Assembly (NCBI GenBank): GCA_937877535.1
Contig: CALFJF010000045.1
Location: forward strand, 1 to 64,000
Direction of reading: 5' to 3'
DNA from: an uncultured Treponema sp.
Lineage (GTDB): Bacteria > Spirochaetota > Spirochaetia > Treponematales > Treponemataceae
DNA: 64,000 bases
A program made the position numbers and the translations under genes. Positions 16,003-24,222 of the stretch are shown one piece after another. Every line of letters starts with the position of its first letter. The stretch's first letter is position 1. The notes under the pieces are model-generated. The model was not told the DNA's origin. It worked only from the letters and a program-made list of their open reading frames with translations, and did no database searches.

Positions 16003-16878
16003 ATGGAAGACGAAAAGACACTGACTGATTTTTCATTTGACGACGTTGTGGCATCTTTGCCGTCGCTTGATGAAGAGGAGTCTTTTGAAAAATCTTCCAA
16101 TGAAAGCGATAAAACTGAATTAGAAACCGAAAAAACGGAAAATCCCCAAACGGATGTAGAAAAATTAAAAGAAATCGAGAAAATCGAAATCGAAGATGGC
16201 GAAGACGAATCGGAAAAAGATTCTGCGATAGAGTCGGTCGAATCTAATGAATATGAAAAGGCGGAAAAAGAGGTCGAGGATTTTGATTTTGCCGCTTTTT
16301 CAGATGCTCTTAGCGAGGATTCTTTGGATTCTGTTGAGGATTTTGAAGACGAAGACGACGAAATTGAAGAGCGTGAAAATGCTATCGAAGTTTTGTCAAA
16401 CGACCTTTTTGAGTCGCAATCGACGGTAACGATGGCTCAAATTGAGCAGCAAAAAGAAAAAATCATTTCCGTAATGGAAAAGGAAAGTGAACTTTTGGAC
16501 AAAATTCTTTTCGTTCAAAAGGAAATTCACGATTTTGTGCGCGAAAAAGATTGGGTGGATTTGAACGATACACTTGAAAAATTGCAAAACTTGAGCGACG
16601 AATTTTCAAGTCTTGAAGAAGAGCGCGAAATTCTGTGCGCGGATATTGACATTCGGCGAGAGGCGGATTTTTCCAAAACGATTGAGAGTGTTCGTGGAAA
16701 ACTCCAAAAATCAAAAATCGAAAACCGCGTTTTGAACGAATACATTTCCACAACGCGGCGGTTTTTGCAGGGCATTTTTGATTCGGTTGTTCCGCAAAGA
16801 AGAAACACGCTTTACTCGCGGACTGGTCGAATTATTCATTCTGAGCCGACTGCGGTTGCGGTTGATATAGAATTGTGA
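16003..16878 (+). CDS. flgN: FlgN-like flagellar chaperone with long acidic N-terminal extension
   Basis: 291 aa. Residues 1-145 are very acidic and low complexity (LETEKTENPQTDVEKLKEIE, FEDEDDEIEER). Residues 145-291 form a helical domain ending RRFLQGIFDSVVPQRRNTLY, then a Gly/Arg turn, in the manner of FlgN, which keeps the hook-filament junction proteins FlgK and FlgL soluble and delivers them to the export gate. The position 45 bp before flgK on the same strand supports this. The acidic half is unusual for FlgN (usually about 140-160 aa in total); its role is unknown. Expressed from the sigma-28-type promoter just upstream. Confidence 0.65.
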   Translation: MEDEKTLTDFSFDDVVASLPSLDEEESFEKSSNESDKTELETEKTENPQTDVEKLKEIEKIEIEDGEDESEKDSAIESVESNEYEKAEKEVEDFDFAAFSDALSEDSLDSVEDFEDEDDEIEERENAIEVLSNDLFESQSTVTMAQIEQQKEKIISVMEKESELLDKILFVQKEIHDFVREKDWVDLNDTLEKLQNLSDEFSSLEEEREILCADIDIRREADFSKTIESVRGKLQKSKIENRVLNEYISTTRRFLQGIFDSVVPQRRNTLYSRTGRIIHSEPTAVAVDIEL

Positions 16879-16923
16879 TTTTTAATTTTTCGCTTACAAA
16901 AAAGCAAAAATTCGGAGGAAAAT

Positions 16924-18795
16924 ATGGCGAATTCGTTTGCAGGAATTGAACTTGGGAAACGTTCTTTGATGGTGCTTACGCAGCAGATTTCTACTGCGGG
17001 ACACAACATTTCCAATGCGGATACCGAAGGGTATTCGCGGCAGCGCGTTCAAGTAAAAACGTTTGACCCGCTGTATCGCCCAGACCTTGAACGTGCCGAA
17101 ACACCTGGTCAAATTGGGCAGGGAACAACGGCAGAGAGCGTTAAGCGACTTCGCGATGAACTTCTTGAGCAGCGAATTGTTGCGCAAGGAAATCAGGAAA
17201 CATATTGGGAAACTCGTGAAAAATATTATGTGATGATTGAAGGAGTCTACAACGAACCAGAGGAAATAAGCGTTCGTGGTAATATGGACAGATATTGGCA
17301 GAGTTGGCAAGAACTTTCGATGTATCCAGAAAGTCAAGCGGCACGGCAAGCGGTTGTTACACGTGGCGAGTCGCTTGCGGAGTCGATTCAGCAACGTTTT
17401 AAGGGACTTTCTGGAATTGGTTCGCTCATCAACGGCGACATTGAAGCCACTGTAAAGCAGGCGAACAGTCTTGCCCGCCAAATCGCTTCTCTCAATGAGG
17501 AAATCGTAAAAAGCGAAGCGATGGGCGACAATCCAAACGACCTTTACGATAGACGCGACCTTCTCGTTGAAAATCTTTCAAAAATTGCAAATATCACAAC
17601 GGACAAGCGCGATACCGACGAGTTTATGGTTCATCTTGATGGGCATATTTTGGTTCAAGGAAAAATTGCGCGGGAGTTTGGACTTGAGTCGATTACGGAC
17701 GGAACGGGCTACACGCGCGTTACTTGGGGAGACACGGGAAACACCGCCGAGGTTTCTGGCGGCTCGCTCGGTGCGCTTCTTGAACTTCGCGACAAAGATA
17801 TTCGCTCTGAAATCCAAAGTCTTAATACAATGGCGATGAATTTTTCTGATTTGGTGAACGATGTTCACAAAAATGCCATTGGCGCGAATAATGTTACGGG
17901 ACTTGATTTTTTTGTTCAGCAGCCGTTCGTTACGAGCGTTTCTGGAAACTACGACCGCGACGGCGACGGAATTGATGACCATTCCTATGTGTTTCGTTTT
18001 ACGGGAACGAACGCCTTGAATCCGCAGGAAAAACTCGGACTTGAGGGGGAAATGACGCTTTCTGGAAAGAGCGGAACGGTCAATGTTGCGTATCACGCAA
18101 CGGACACGATTGAAGACGTTATCGCTCGCATTAACGACTCTGACGGGGAAGTGAAGGCGTATCTTGACCGCGATAGTCGTCTTGTCTTAAAAGCAACGGC
18201 AAGCGCGGATGTGGAAAATCCTGATTTTGTAATCAGGCACGTTGAAGATTCGGGGCTTTTCCTTACGGGGTACTCTGGAATTCTTTCGATGAGCGGAGAA
18301 GAGGGCGCGTATGATTTTGCGCAAGCGGATGCGGTTTCGGCTCTTAGAACTTCGGCGCAATTTTCGGTTTCTCCTGTGATAAATCCGTCGGCATATATTG
18401 CGGTAAATCCAGATGTCAAAAAAGACGTTCTTTCCGTGGCGGCGGCGTACCCGATTCGTGGCGGTGCGCTTGTAGGCGACGGACGGGCGGCAATCGAAAT
18501 TGCTTCAATCAGAAATACCTACGTGATGATTGGAAAAGACCGAACGTTCGACGACTATTTTGCAAATTCCGTTACGAACGTTGGCTTAAAAGGTGAGCAA
18601 GCGGAGCAAAATTATTTGAGTCAAAACGCAATAATGAACGACCTTCGCTCGATTCGCGATTCAATAAGCGGCGTAAATATCGACGAGGAACTCGCAGACC
18701 TCATAAAATTCCAGCACGGCTACAACGCGGCGGCAAAATTCGTTTCCGTCATGGATTCGCTTTTGGATACCGTGATAAATCGGCTCGGAGTTTAA
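16924..18795 (+). CDS. flgK: Flagellar hook-associated protein FlgK (HAP1)
   Basis: 623 aa. The N-terminus FAGIELGKRSLMVLTQQIST followed by GHNISNADTEGYSRQRV is the conserved FlgK start, and the C-terminus DEELADLIKFQHGYNAAAKF with VMDSLLDTVI is the matching amphipathic end helix. It forms the junction between the periplasmic hook and filament. Ribosome-binding site TCGGAGGAAAAT. Second gene of the flgN-flgK-flgL operon. No signal peptide, as expected for a type III export substrate. Confidence 0.96.
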   Translation: MANSFAGIELGKRSLMVLTQQISTAGHNISNADTEGYSRQRVQVKTFDPLYRPDLERAETPGQIGQGTTAESVKRLRDELLEQRIVAQGNQETYWETREKYYVMIEGVYNEPEEISVRGNMDRYWQSWQELSMYPESQAARQAVVTRGESLAESIQQRFKGLSGIGSLINGDIEATVKQANSLARQIASLNEEIVKSEAMGDNPNDLYDRRDLLVENLSKIANITTDKRDTDEFMVHLDGHILVQGKIAREFGLESITDGTGYTRVTWGDTGNTAEVSGGSLGALLELRDKDIRSEIQSLNTMAMNFSDLVNDVHKNAIGANNVTGLDFFVQQPFVTSVSGNYDRDGDGIDDHSYVFRFTGTNALNPQEKLGLEGEMTLSGKSGTVNVAYHATDTIEDVIARINDSDGEVKAYLDRDSRLVLKATASADVENPDFVIRHVEDSGLFLTGYSGILSMSGEEGAYDFAQADAVSALRTSAQFSVSPVINPSAYIAVNPDVKKDVLSVAAAYPIRGGALVGDGRAAIEIASIRNTYVMIGKDRTFDDYFANSVTNVGLKGEQAEQNYLSQNAIMNDLRSIRDSISGVNIDEELADLIKFQHGYNAAAKFVSVMDSLLDTVINRLGV

Positions 18796-18871
18796 GAGGG
18801 TATGGCAAAAAAGAAGAAACTATGACAGTTTCTAAACGGTTTTAATCAAACTCAAAAAAAGGAAGGAACGG

Positions 18872-20119
18872 ATGCCAACGAGAATTTCAAGTCAGTACAA
18901 TAATCGCCAAACGCAACACAACCTTCGGCGGCAGGAAATAAATAGGGCGAGAATCGACAATCAAATCGGAACGCAATCGCGCATTTCCGCACTCCGCGAC
19001 GACCCCATTGCGGCGGGGCATTTGGTGAAATATCAGTCGTTCCTTTCGCGCGTGAATAATTTTGAAAAAAATGCGCAGGTTTTGGGCGATAAATTTAAAT
19101 ACCGTGAGGGGTATATGCAAGCCTCGCTTGAAATAATGCAGCGCGTTCGAGAACTTGCCGTTCAGGGCGCAAATGGCGTGTACACTCCTGAAGATATGCA
19201 AAATATGGCGGTTGAAGTGAACGAACTGTTGGGGGAACTGTTGCAAAACGCAAACGCCGTAGGTCCTGACGGAACTTCGATTTTTGCTGGAACTGCCACA
19301 AATATTCGTGCATTTGATGTTGACATGGGGGCGGTGAAAGGGGCGACGGCTCCCGTCATTGCGAACGTGCGTTACAATGGTTCAATCGAGCAAAATCTAA
19401 TCGAAGTTGACGAAAATAAATACGTTTCCGTTGACAATGCAGGAAATCGAACGTTTTGGGCAGAGCAACAGCGACTTTTTGGAGGACGCGACGCAAGTGA
19501 CTGGCAAGCGCAGGAAGATTCCGTGATTGGCGTTGACGGAATGAGAATCAACGTTGACGCTGGAGACAACGTTTACGCGCTGGTGTCAAAAATCAATGCA
19601 AGCGGTGTTTCTGTAAAGGCGGGAGTTGACCCCGTTTCGCACGGTTTGAATCTGACAACGACGGACGCTCATCAACTGTGGCTTGAAGATGTGTCTGGAA
19701 GCGCGCTCATGGAACTTGGAATCATCAAAGATGCAAGTCAAAAGCCGCCGTACAATCTGGGGGATAGCGTTCGTCTTTCTGGCGGTTCGCTTTTTGACAC
19801 GGTGATAGTTCTTCGCGACGCGCTTTTTTCGGGCGACTCTGAAACGATTGGCGGACGCGCTCTTTCTGGAATCGACAGCGGAATAAACGCACTTGTGACA
19901 AGACTCGCAAAAAGCGGTTCTGAATACGAAAGGCTCGAAAAAGACATGATTCGGCAGTCTGGAGTTGCGCTTGACGTGAACGGGCAAATTGCGCGGGAAG
20001 GCGACCTTGATTTAACAAAGGCTCTTACGGACGAAAAAATGCTCGAACAAACGCAAAATGCGACTCTTCACACGGCGGGAAAAATGTATTCGTCTTCGCT
20101 TTTGAATTATCTTCGATAA
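18872..20119 (+). CDS. flgL: Flagellar hook-associated protein FlgL (HAP3)
   Basis: 415 aa. The N-terminus MPTRISSQYNNRQTQHNLRR with QSRISALRDDPIAA is typical of FlgL, as is the flagellin-like segment [20 protein letters not shown]. The C-terminus TLHTAGKMYSSSLLNYLR mirrors the flagellin terminal helix. It forms the second junction layer between FlgK and filament. 76 bp after flgK with AAAGGAAGGAACGG upstream, and ended by a strong terminator at 20160. Confidence 0.94.
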   Translation: MPTRISSQYNNRQTQHNLRRQEINRARIDNQIGTQSRISALRDDPIAAGHLVKYQSFLSRVNNFEKNAQVLGDKFKYREGYMQASLEIMQRVRELAVQGANGVYTPEDMQNMAVEVNELLGELLQNANAVGPDGTSIFAGTATNIRAFDVDMGAVKGATAPVIANVRYNGSIEQNLIEVDENKYVSVDNAGNRTFWAEQQRLFGGRDASDWQAQEDSVIGVDGMRINVDAGDNVYALVSKINASGVSVKAGVDPVSHGLNLTTTDAHQLWLEDVSGSALMELGIIKDASQKPPYNLGDSVRLSGGSLFDTVIVLRDALFSGDSETIGGRALSGIDSGINALVTRLAKSGSEYERLEKDMIRQSGVALDVNGQIAREGDLDLTKALTDEKMLEQTQNATLHTAGKMYSSSLLNYLR

Positions 20120-20159
20120 ATTTGTCTTTCATTTTGCGCGATATTTAGGTAATATTAGG

Positions 20160-20210
20160 CTTGTCGCAGAGAAAATTTGTTTTCTTTGTGGCAAGTTTGA
20201 TTTTTTTTGA
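20160..20210 (+). terminator. Terminator between flgL and fliW
   Basis: CTTGTCGCAGAGAAAA pairs with TTTTCTTTGTGGCAAG (three G-U pairs) around TTTG, followed by a T-rich tail. Implies separate or attenuated expression of fliW-csrA from the flgN-flgK-flgL transcript. Confidence 0.65.
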
Positions 20211-20256
20211 GCGACGTGAATAGACGAAAGAACTATACGAGGATTACAACAGAATT

Positions 20257-20733
20257 ATGGAACAAAATAACAATATGGAACAAAAAAAAGTTGAAGTTGA
20301 AACAAAAACAATGGGATTGGTTGAAGTCGAATCGGATAAAATCATTGAGTTTCCGCGCGGACTTTTTGGTTTTGAGGAATTTCACCGATACGCGCTTGTG
20401 GAGGCGGAATTGCACCCGTTCATTTGGATGCAGTCGCTCGACGACAAATCGCTTTCTTTTCTTTTGATTGACCCATTTCTTGTGGCTGACGGTTACGAAA
20501 TCGATGTTGATGACAAAACGCTCCTTGAAATCGGCGTTGATAGCCCAGCGGACGTTGTTGTTTACGCGATTGTAACGGTTCCTTCGGACGGCGGACCTGT
20601 TACGGCAAATCTTCAAGGACCTGTCGTTATAAATCGCAAAAATCGCAGTGCGCTTCAAGCGATTCTCTCGGATTCAAAATGGACGACAAAACACAACATT
20701 GTCAATGCTCTCAAGTCAAACGCCAAGGTTTAA
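20257..20733 (+). CDS. fliW: Flagellar assembly factor FliW
   Basis: 158 aa. The FliW signature is clear: DKIIEFPRGLFGFEEFHRYA, LHPFIWMQSLDDKSLSFLLI and AIVTVPSDGGPVTANLQGPV. FliW binds flagellin and, when flagellin is low, binds CsrA and relieves CsrA repression of flagellin translation; a spirochaete FliW was first noticed through its interaction with flagellin. csrA follows 10 bp downstream, the usual partner arrangement. The Shine-Dalgarno for the ATG at 20257 is weak (GAGGA about 13 bases away), so translation may be limited; an ATG at 20275 is an alternative start. Confidence 0.95.
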   Translation: MEQNNNMEQKKVEVETKTMGLVEVESDKIIEFPRGLFGFEEFHRYALVEAELHPFIWMQSLDDKSLSFLLIDPFLVADGYEIDVDDKTLLEIGVDSPADVVVYAIVTVPSDGGPVTANLQGPVVINRKNRSALQAILSDSKWTTKHNIVNALKSNAKV

Positions 20734-20743
20734 GGGGGCAAAA

Positions 20744-20965
20744 ATGCTGATTCTTTCAAGAAAAGTCGATGAAAAAATAAAAATCGGCACGGATATAACG
20801 ATTACGCTTATCGGAATCTCTGGCGACCAAGTAAAAATCGGAGTTGAAGCTCCCAAAAGTATAAAAGTGTTTCGGCAAGAAGTTTTTGACGATATTCAAA
20901 AGCAAAACAAAACCGCAGCCGAAACGTCGTCAATCGAAGCGATTTCGCGGATTTTGTCAAATTGA
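20744..20965 (+). CDS. csrA: Carbon storage regulator CsrA
   Basis: 73 aa from ATG 20744 with AAGGGGG upstream. The start MLILSRKVDEKIKIGTDITI and the segment VKIGVEAPKSIKVFRQEVF are diagnostic, with the RNA-contacting N-terminal strand (LILSRK) and the conserved RQE region intact. It is a dimeric RNA-binding protein recognising GGA in hairpin loops near ribosome-binding sites. The pairing with fliW points to flagellin mRNA as main target; a suitable hairpin is present in the flaB leader at 29077-29096. Its stop lies only 12 bp from the convergent tsaB stop. Confidence 0.96.
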   Translation: MLILSRKVDEKIKIGTDITITLIGISGDQVKIGVEAPKSIKVFRQEVFDDIQKQNKTAAETSSIEAISRILSN

Positions 20966-20977
20966 TTTTTTCGATTT

Positions 20978-21658
20978 TTATTTAGCGAGCGAAAGTTCCG
21001 CTTCGCTTGCTCTTATGTAAACAGGACCATCATAATCGTTGAGAGGGGATTCGCCATTTTTTTTGAGTTCAGCGGCGATTTCAAGTAGCGCGTCGGTTGT
21101 GGGCGGAAGAAATTTTGGAACTTTTACCAAAAAATTTGGTTCAATGCGATTTAGAATTTGTGAAAATTGGGGTGCGGAAGGTCCTAGCGCGAAAATTTTT
21201 CCTGCGCTTGCGTTTTCTTTTAGGAAAGCCACGATTTTTTCTGGAGTTGTGTCGGAAACAGGGAAAATTTCTGTTCCGTTTTTGTAAATCGAAACGAAAA
21301 ATTGGTCTTTTTTTGCATCAATTACAGAAATCACCGTTTCTGCTTCAGAGAAAAAAGGCTTTGCGTAAGAAAAAAGTGTCGGAACTTGGAAAATCGGAAT
21401 TCCGTGCGAAAGCGTGAGAGCCTTTAGCGCACTAAAAGCGATGCGAAGTCCTGTAAATGTTCCAGGACCTGCACACAGCGTTGAAAATTCGAGTTCGGCT
21501 GGAGAAAGTTCCACGGATTTTAGCGCAAAATCAATGGCTGGAAGTAATTGTTTTGATTGAATTGACGCGCCTTCAAGCGTTATTGTTACAAAAGCGTCGC
21601 CATTTTTTGCACCAACCGCCATTTTTCTTGACGCACAATCTATAGCAAGTGCCTTCAT
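20978..21658 (-). CDS. tsaB: tRNA threonylcarbamoyladenosine (t6A) biosynthesis protein TsaB
   Basis: 226 aa. An ASKHA-fold protein: LAIDCASRKMAVGA at the start, then FSTLCAGPGTFTGLRIAFSA, the TsaB hallmark, and IPIFQVPTLFSYA. It is the scaffold partner of TsaD in forming t6A37 in ANN-decoding tRNAs. Encoded directly after tsaE, another component of the same complex, with 24 bp between them. Confidence 0.93.
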   Translation of the reverse strand: MKALAIDCASRKMAVGAKNGDAFVTITLEGASIQSKQLLPAIDFALKSVELSPAELEFSTLCAGPGTFTGLRIAFSALKALTLSHGIPIFQVPTLFSYAKPFFSEAETVISVIDAKKDQFFVSIYKNGTEIFPVSDTTPEKIVAFLKENASAGKIFALGPSAPQFSQILNRIEPNFLVKVPKFLPPTTDALLEIAAELKKNGESPLNDYDGPVYIRASEAELSLAK

Positions 21659-21682
21659 TTTTTCCTCTTTTTTGTAAAAAAA

Positions 21683-22117
21683 TCAAACTAAAATCTCGTC
21701 GCCTGTCCAATTATCAATCGAAATGACTCGTTCGCCGTTTTCTTTTGCTTCGATTTTTATGACGATTGTGCTTTTTGGTAGGATTTCCATGATTTTTTCG
21801 CTCCACTCGATTACGGTAACGGCATTTCCGTACATAAAATCGTCTGTTCCCAAATCTTCAAACTCTTCTGTTCCAGAAAGCCGATACACGTCCAGATGAA
21901 ACAGTTTGAGCCTTCCTTGATATTCAGAAATGAGACAAAACGTTGGACTTGTAACATTTTCGTCGATTCCAAGCGCGAGCGCGATTCCTTTTGTGAAAAC
22001 CGTTTTTCCCGCTGCAAGAGAACCTTGCAACGCTAAAATCTCCCCGCCTAAAAGTTTTTCGCCGATTTTTTTTCCAATTTCTTGCGTTTCTTCTGGCGTT
22101 TTTGTGTGAAAAATCAT
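21683..22117 (-). CDS. tsaE: tRNA t6A biosynthesis ATPase TsaE
   Basis: 144 aa. Walker A is GSLAAGKT (32-39), followed by the switch-like VTSPTFCLISEY, then LFHLDVYRL and VIEWSEKI, all typical of TsaE. It binds ATP and drives cycling of the TsaB-TsaD complex. Its start overlaps the stop of the upstream 90-aa gene by four bases (ATGA), showing translational coupling, and it precedes tsaB. Confidence 0.94.
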   Translation of the reverse strand: MIFHTKTPEETQEIGKKIGEKLLGGEILALQGSLAAGKTVFTKGIALALGIDENVTSPTFCLISEYQGRLKLFHLDVYRLSGTEEFEDLGTDDFMYGNAVTVIEWSEKIMEILPKSTIVIKIEAKENGERVISIDNWTGDEILV

Positions 22118-22386
22118 TCTAACGGTAACTTCCCTTCATCGTCCATTGTCAAAATAAACGTTTTTAGCGCGGATTTTACGGGAATCAGCGGATAATCGAG
22201 TTTTGTTTCTGGAGAAATATCCACGTATATAACTTTATCGCCAAAAGGTCCAGTTTCTATTGTGAATGAGATTTTTGCGTCGAGTGTATTTGAGAGCAAT
22301 TCCAACTTTGCGACTCCCGTATAATTTCTGCGGTAGTAGATAAAGTTGTCGTCGGTTTTTACTTGGTTTACTTCCAAAACTTTCAT
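22114..22386 (-). CDS. Conserved-looking 90-aa protein of unknown function
   Basis: 90 aa, no recognised domain. The sequence alternates hydrophobic and polar residues (AKLELLSNTLDAKISFTIET, GDKVIYVDISPETKLDYPLI), suggesting an all-beta or mixed small fold, with a C-terminal helix (ALKTFILTMDDEGKLP). It has no signal peptide or membrane segment. It is coupled by a four-base overlap to tsaE and follows the PilZ gene by 67 bp. The coupling implies real expression; the job is unknown. Confidence 0.7.
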   Translation of the reverse strand: MKVLEVNQVKTDDNFIYYRRNYTGVAKLELLSNTLDAKISFTIETGPFGDKVIYVDISPETKLDYPLIPVKSALKTFILTMDDEGKLPLE

Positions 22387-22453
22387 TGAAAACCCCTGTT
22401 AAAAAATGCAAGGTCTTTTATTTTTGATTCTACGTTTCAATGTTTGAAACGAT

Positions 22454-23548
22454 TTATGAGTCATAGCCAATCGCCACCGCTTGAATTCTATTTGTAACGG
22501 CAATGTCGATTTTTAAGAAACGCACATGAAGCACGTAAACGTTGTCCGACCGCTTTGTGGTTCTTACGATTTGACCGATTGCGCTATCTTCCACAGAACG
22601 ATTCATCGGTCCTTTAATGAAGATATATTGCTCTGGTTTTATCGCAAGTTTTGTAATTATGCGGCAACCGCCCGTCGAAGTGTCTTCTAGCGTTCCTTCG
22701 TGCATTTTTTCGGTTACATCATAGTGCATTTTTTTGCCGCCGTCTTCCGATTTTGCTTTGACCGAAGAAAATGTACACGGAAGTTGCACATTGATTCGCT
22801 CCATTTGTCGTTTTTGAAGGGGCGTAATGTTGTCCGTGTGAACGGCAACAATTTGCATTTGGTCATTTTTGTCTTTTTGGAATCGAACTACGCGCGTTTC
22901 AATTTCATAAGGCGCACCGTCTTTCGCCTCAAAAATGAGCGATATTTTTGAAAGAGCCTTTGGAACTTCGTTCATTTGCTCCACCGATTTTGGAACGCTC
23001 AAAATCATTCCTTCGGGCGTATTTTCAATGAGATTAAATTTATGATGAAATCCCTTTGAAACCGTGTACGAAAAAATCGTTCCCGTTTCAATTCCTTTGG
23101 AATTTTTGATAATGACGACCTGTTTATAAGTCTTTATGAGTTTTTTTCTGAGCGAAAACAGTGCGGCTTTTGCCTGTTCGTTTTCAGAAATCACAAATTC
23201 GTTGAACTTTTGCTTCAAAAGCGATTCCACTTGCTCGATTTCTTGAACCAAAAACAAAATATTCGGCGTTTTGTTGTCTTTGCAAATTGAACTTAGAACG
23301 TCTTTTTCCGCTTTTGAAAGTTCCGCTTCCTTTGCAATTTGCGCTACGTCGTTTGCATTCGTTGGACGCTTTTTTTGTTTTTCAAGGTACGCTGGCGAGT
23401 TTTTGTATTGAGATATTTTTTTATATACAAGAAACACGGCTACGATTGCAACAATAACCACAACGAGCAACATAATCCAAAAGAAAATGACTCCGCCCGT
23501 TCTTGCTTCAATCGGCGAACCTGAATCAGTTCCTAGCATTGACCCCAT
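22454..23548 (-). CDS. Membrane-anchored PilZ-domain protein (c-di-GMP effector)
   Basis: 364 aa. One N-terminal membrane segment (about 19-43, GGVIFFWIMLLVVVIVAIVA) is followed by a charged cytoplasmic part. A YcgR-N-like domain covers about 150-240 (SKGIETGTIFSYTVSKGF ... ILSVPKSVEQMNEVPKALSK), and a PilZ domain starts at RQMERINVQLPC (Arg motif) and continues with DTSTGGCRI (D/NxSxxG), the two c-di-GMP-contacting motifs. This is the layout of a flagellar brake-type protein. Its place after fliD and the 202-aa gene supports a motility role; the GGDEF protein at 2.8 kb could supply the ligand. The predicted membrane anchor is unlike soluble E. coli YcgR. Confidence 0.88.
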   Translation of the reverse strand: MGSMLGTDSGSPIEARTGGVIFFWIMLLVVVIVAIVAVFLVYKKISQYKNSPAYLEKQKKRPTNANDVAQIAKEAELSKAEKDVLSSICKDNKTPNILFLVQEIEQVESLLKQKFNEFVISENEQAKAALFSLRKKLIKTYKQVVIIKNSKGIETGTIFSYTVSKGFHHKFNLIENTPEGMILSVPKSVEQMNEVPKALSKISLIFEAKDGAPYEIETRVVRFQKDKNDQMQIVAVHTDNITPLQKRQMERINVQLPCTFSSVKAKSEDGGKKMHYDVTEKMHEGTLEDTSTGGCRIITKLAIKPEQYIFIKGPMNRSVEDSAIGQIVRTTKRSDNVYVLHVRFLKIDIAVTNRIQAVAIGYDS

Positions 23549-23590
23549 AATGACACCTCTTTTTTGCTTTTTTCGCTGGATTTTTGACGT

Positions 23591-24199
23591 TTACGCTTTT
23601 TTGAGCGCATCAATCGCATCCGCTATTTCCTCAAGACGCGGGCGAATCTCGTATTCGGCAAGGTCTCCGAGAAGCACTGTGTCGCCAGAAGAAATCGCCT
23701 GCTCAAATTCTCCCAAAATTTCTGGAAGTTCTTTGAAAAATTCTTGAAAGTTTTTTCCGCCAATTTCATTCGAGAGAAGAGGCGCAAAATCATCTGGAAA
23801 AAGAGCCGTAAATTTTGCAGTTTGACAAAATCGGTTCACGAGTTCCGCGAGCGTTGCAATCAAAAGGCTTGCCGCTTTGTCTTTTCCGCTTTGATAATCC
23901 GCAGAAATGTCGCCGAGTTTTTCTGCAATCGCCCGAAACGCTCCCGCTTCGTCAAACAGATTTTGCTTTATCTCTTCGCTCGAAATAATGTCGAACTCGA
24001 TTTTTGTGTCTTGAGAAAGAGCCTTTTCTCCTTCGCTTTCGATTTGCTCCGCTTCGATTTTTTGTCCGTTTATAGAAATTCCGATTGTTGTTGCACCGTT
24101 TTTTGAAAATTCCTCTTCAAAAGCGCACAAAACGTCGGAAACGGTCTTTTCGTTTTCAAGCGTTACGTCGATTTTTTGCTGATTTACGTAGATTTCCAT
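23591..24199 (-). CDS. Unknown protein following fliD in the flagellar cluster
   Basis: 202 aa. An N-terminal beta-rich, ubiquitin-like-looking segment (MEIYVNQQKIDVTLENEKTV ... ISINGQKIEAEQIESEGEKA) is followed by an all-helical C-terminus (FRAIAEKLGDISADYQSGKD ... FQEFFKELPEILGEFEQAIS). The helical part has the general feel of an export chaperone, and the place directly after fliD (24 bp) is where FliS/FliT-type chaperones often lie, but no clear FliS or FliT motif is visible. No signal peptide. Function not assigned. Confidence 0.6.
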   Translation of the reverse strand: MEIYVNQQKIDVTLENEKTVSDVLCAFEEEFSKNGATTIGISINGQKIEAEQIESEGEKALSQDTKIEFDIISSEEIKQNLFDEAGAFRAIAEKLGDISADYQSGKDKAASLLIATLAELVNRFCQTAKFTALFPDDFAPLLSNEIGGKNFQEFFKELPEILGEFEQAISSGDTVLLGDLAEYEIRPRLEEIADAIDALKKA

Positions 24200-24222
24200 G
24201 ATTCAATTCCGCGTCCATTATA

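Noticed and set aside
20117..20146. TAAA followed by CGATAT about 16 bases later at the end of flgL, a possible sigma-28 promoter for fliW
   Set aside because: Only a partial match to the -10 element, overlaps the flgL stop codon, and the predicted start falls directly at the terminator hairpin.
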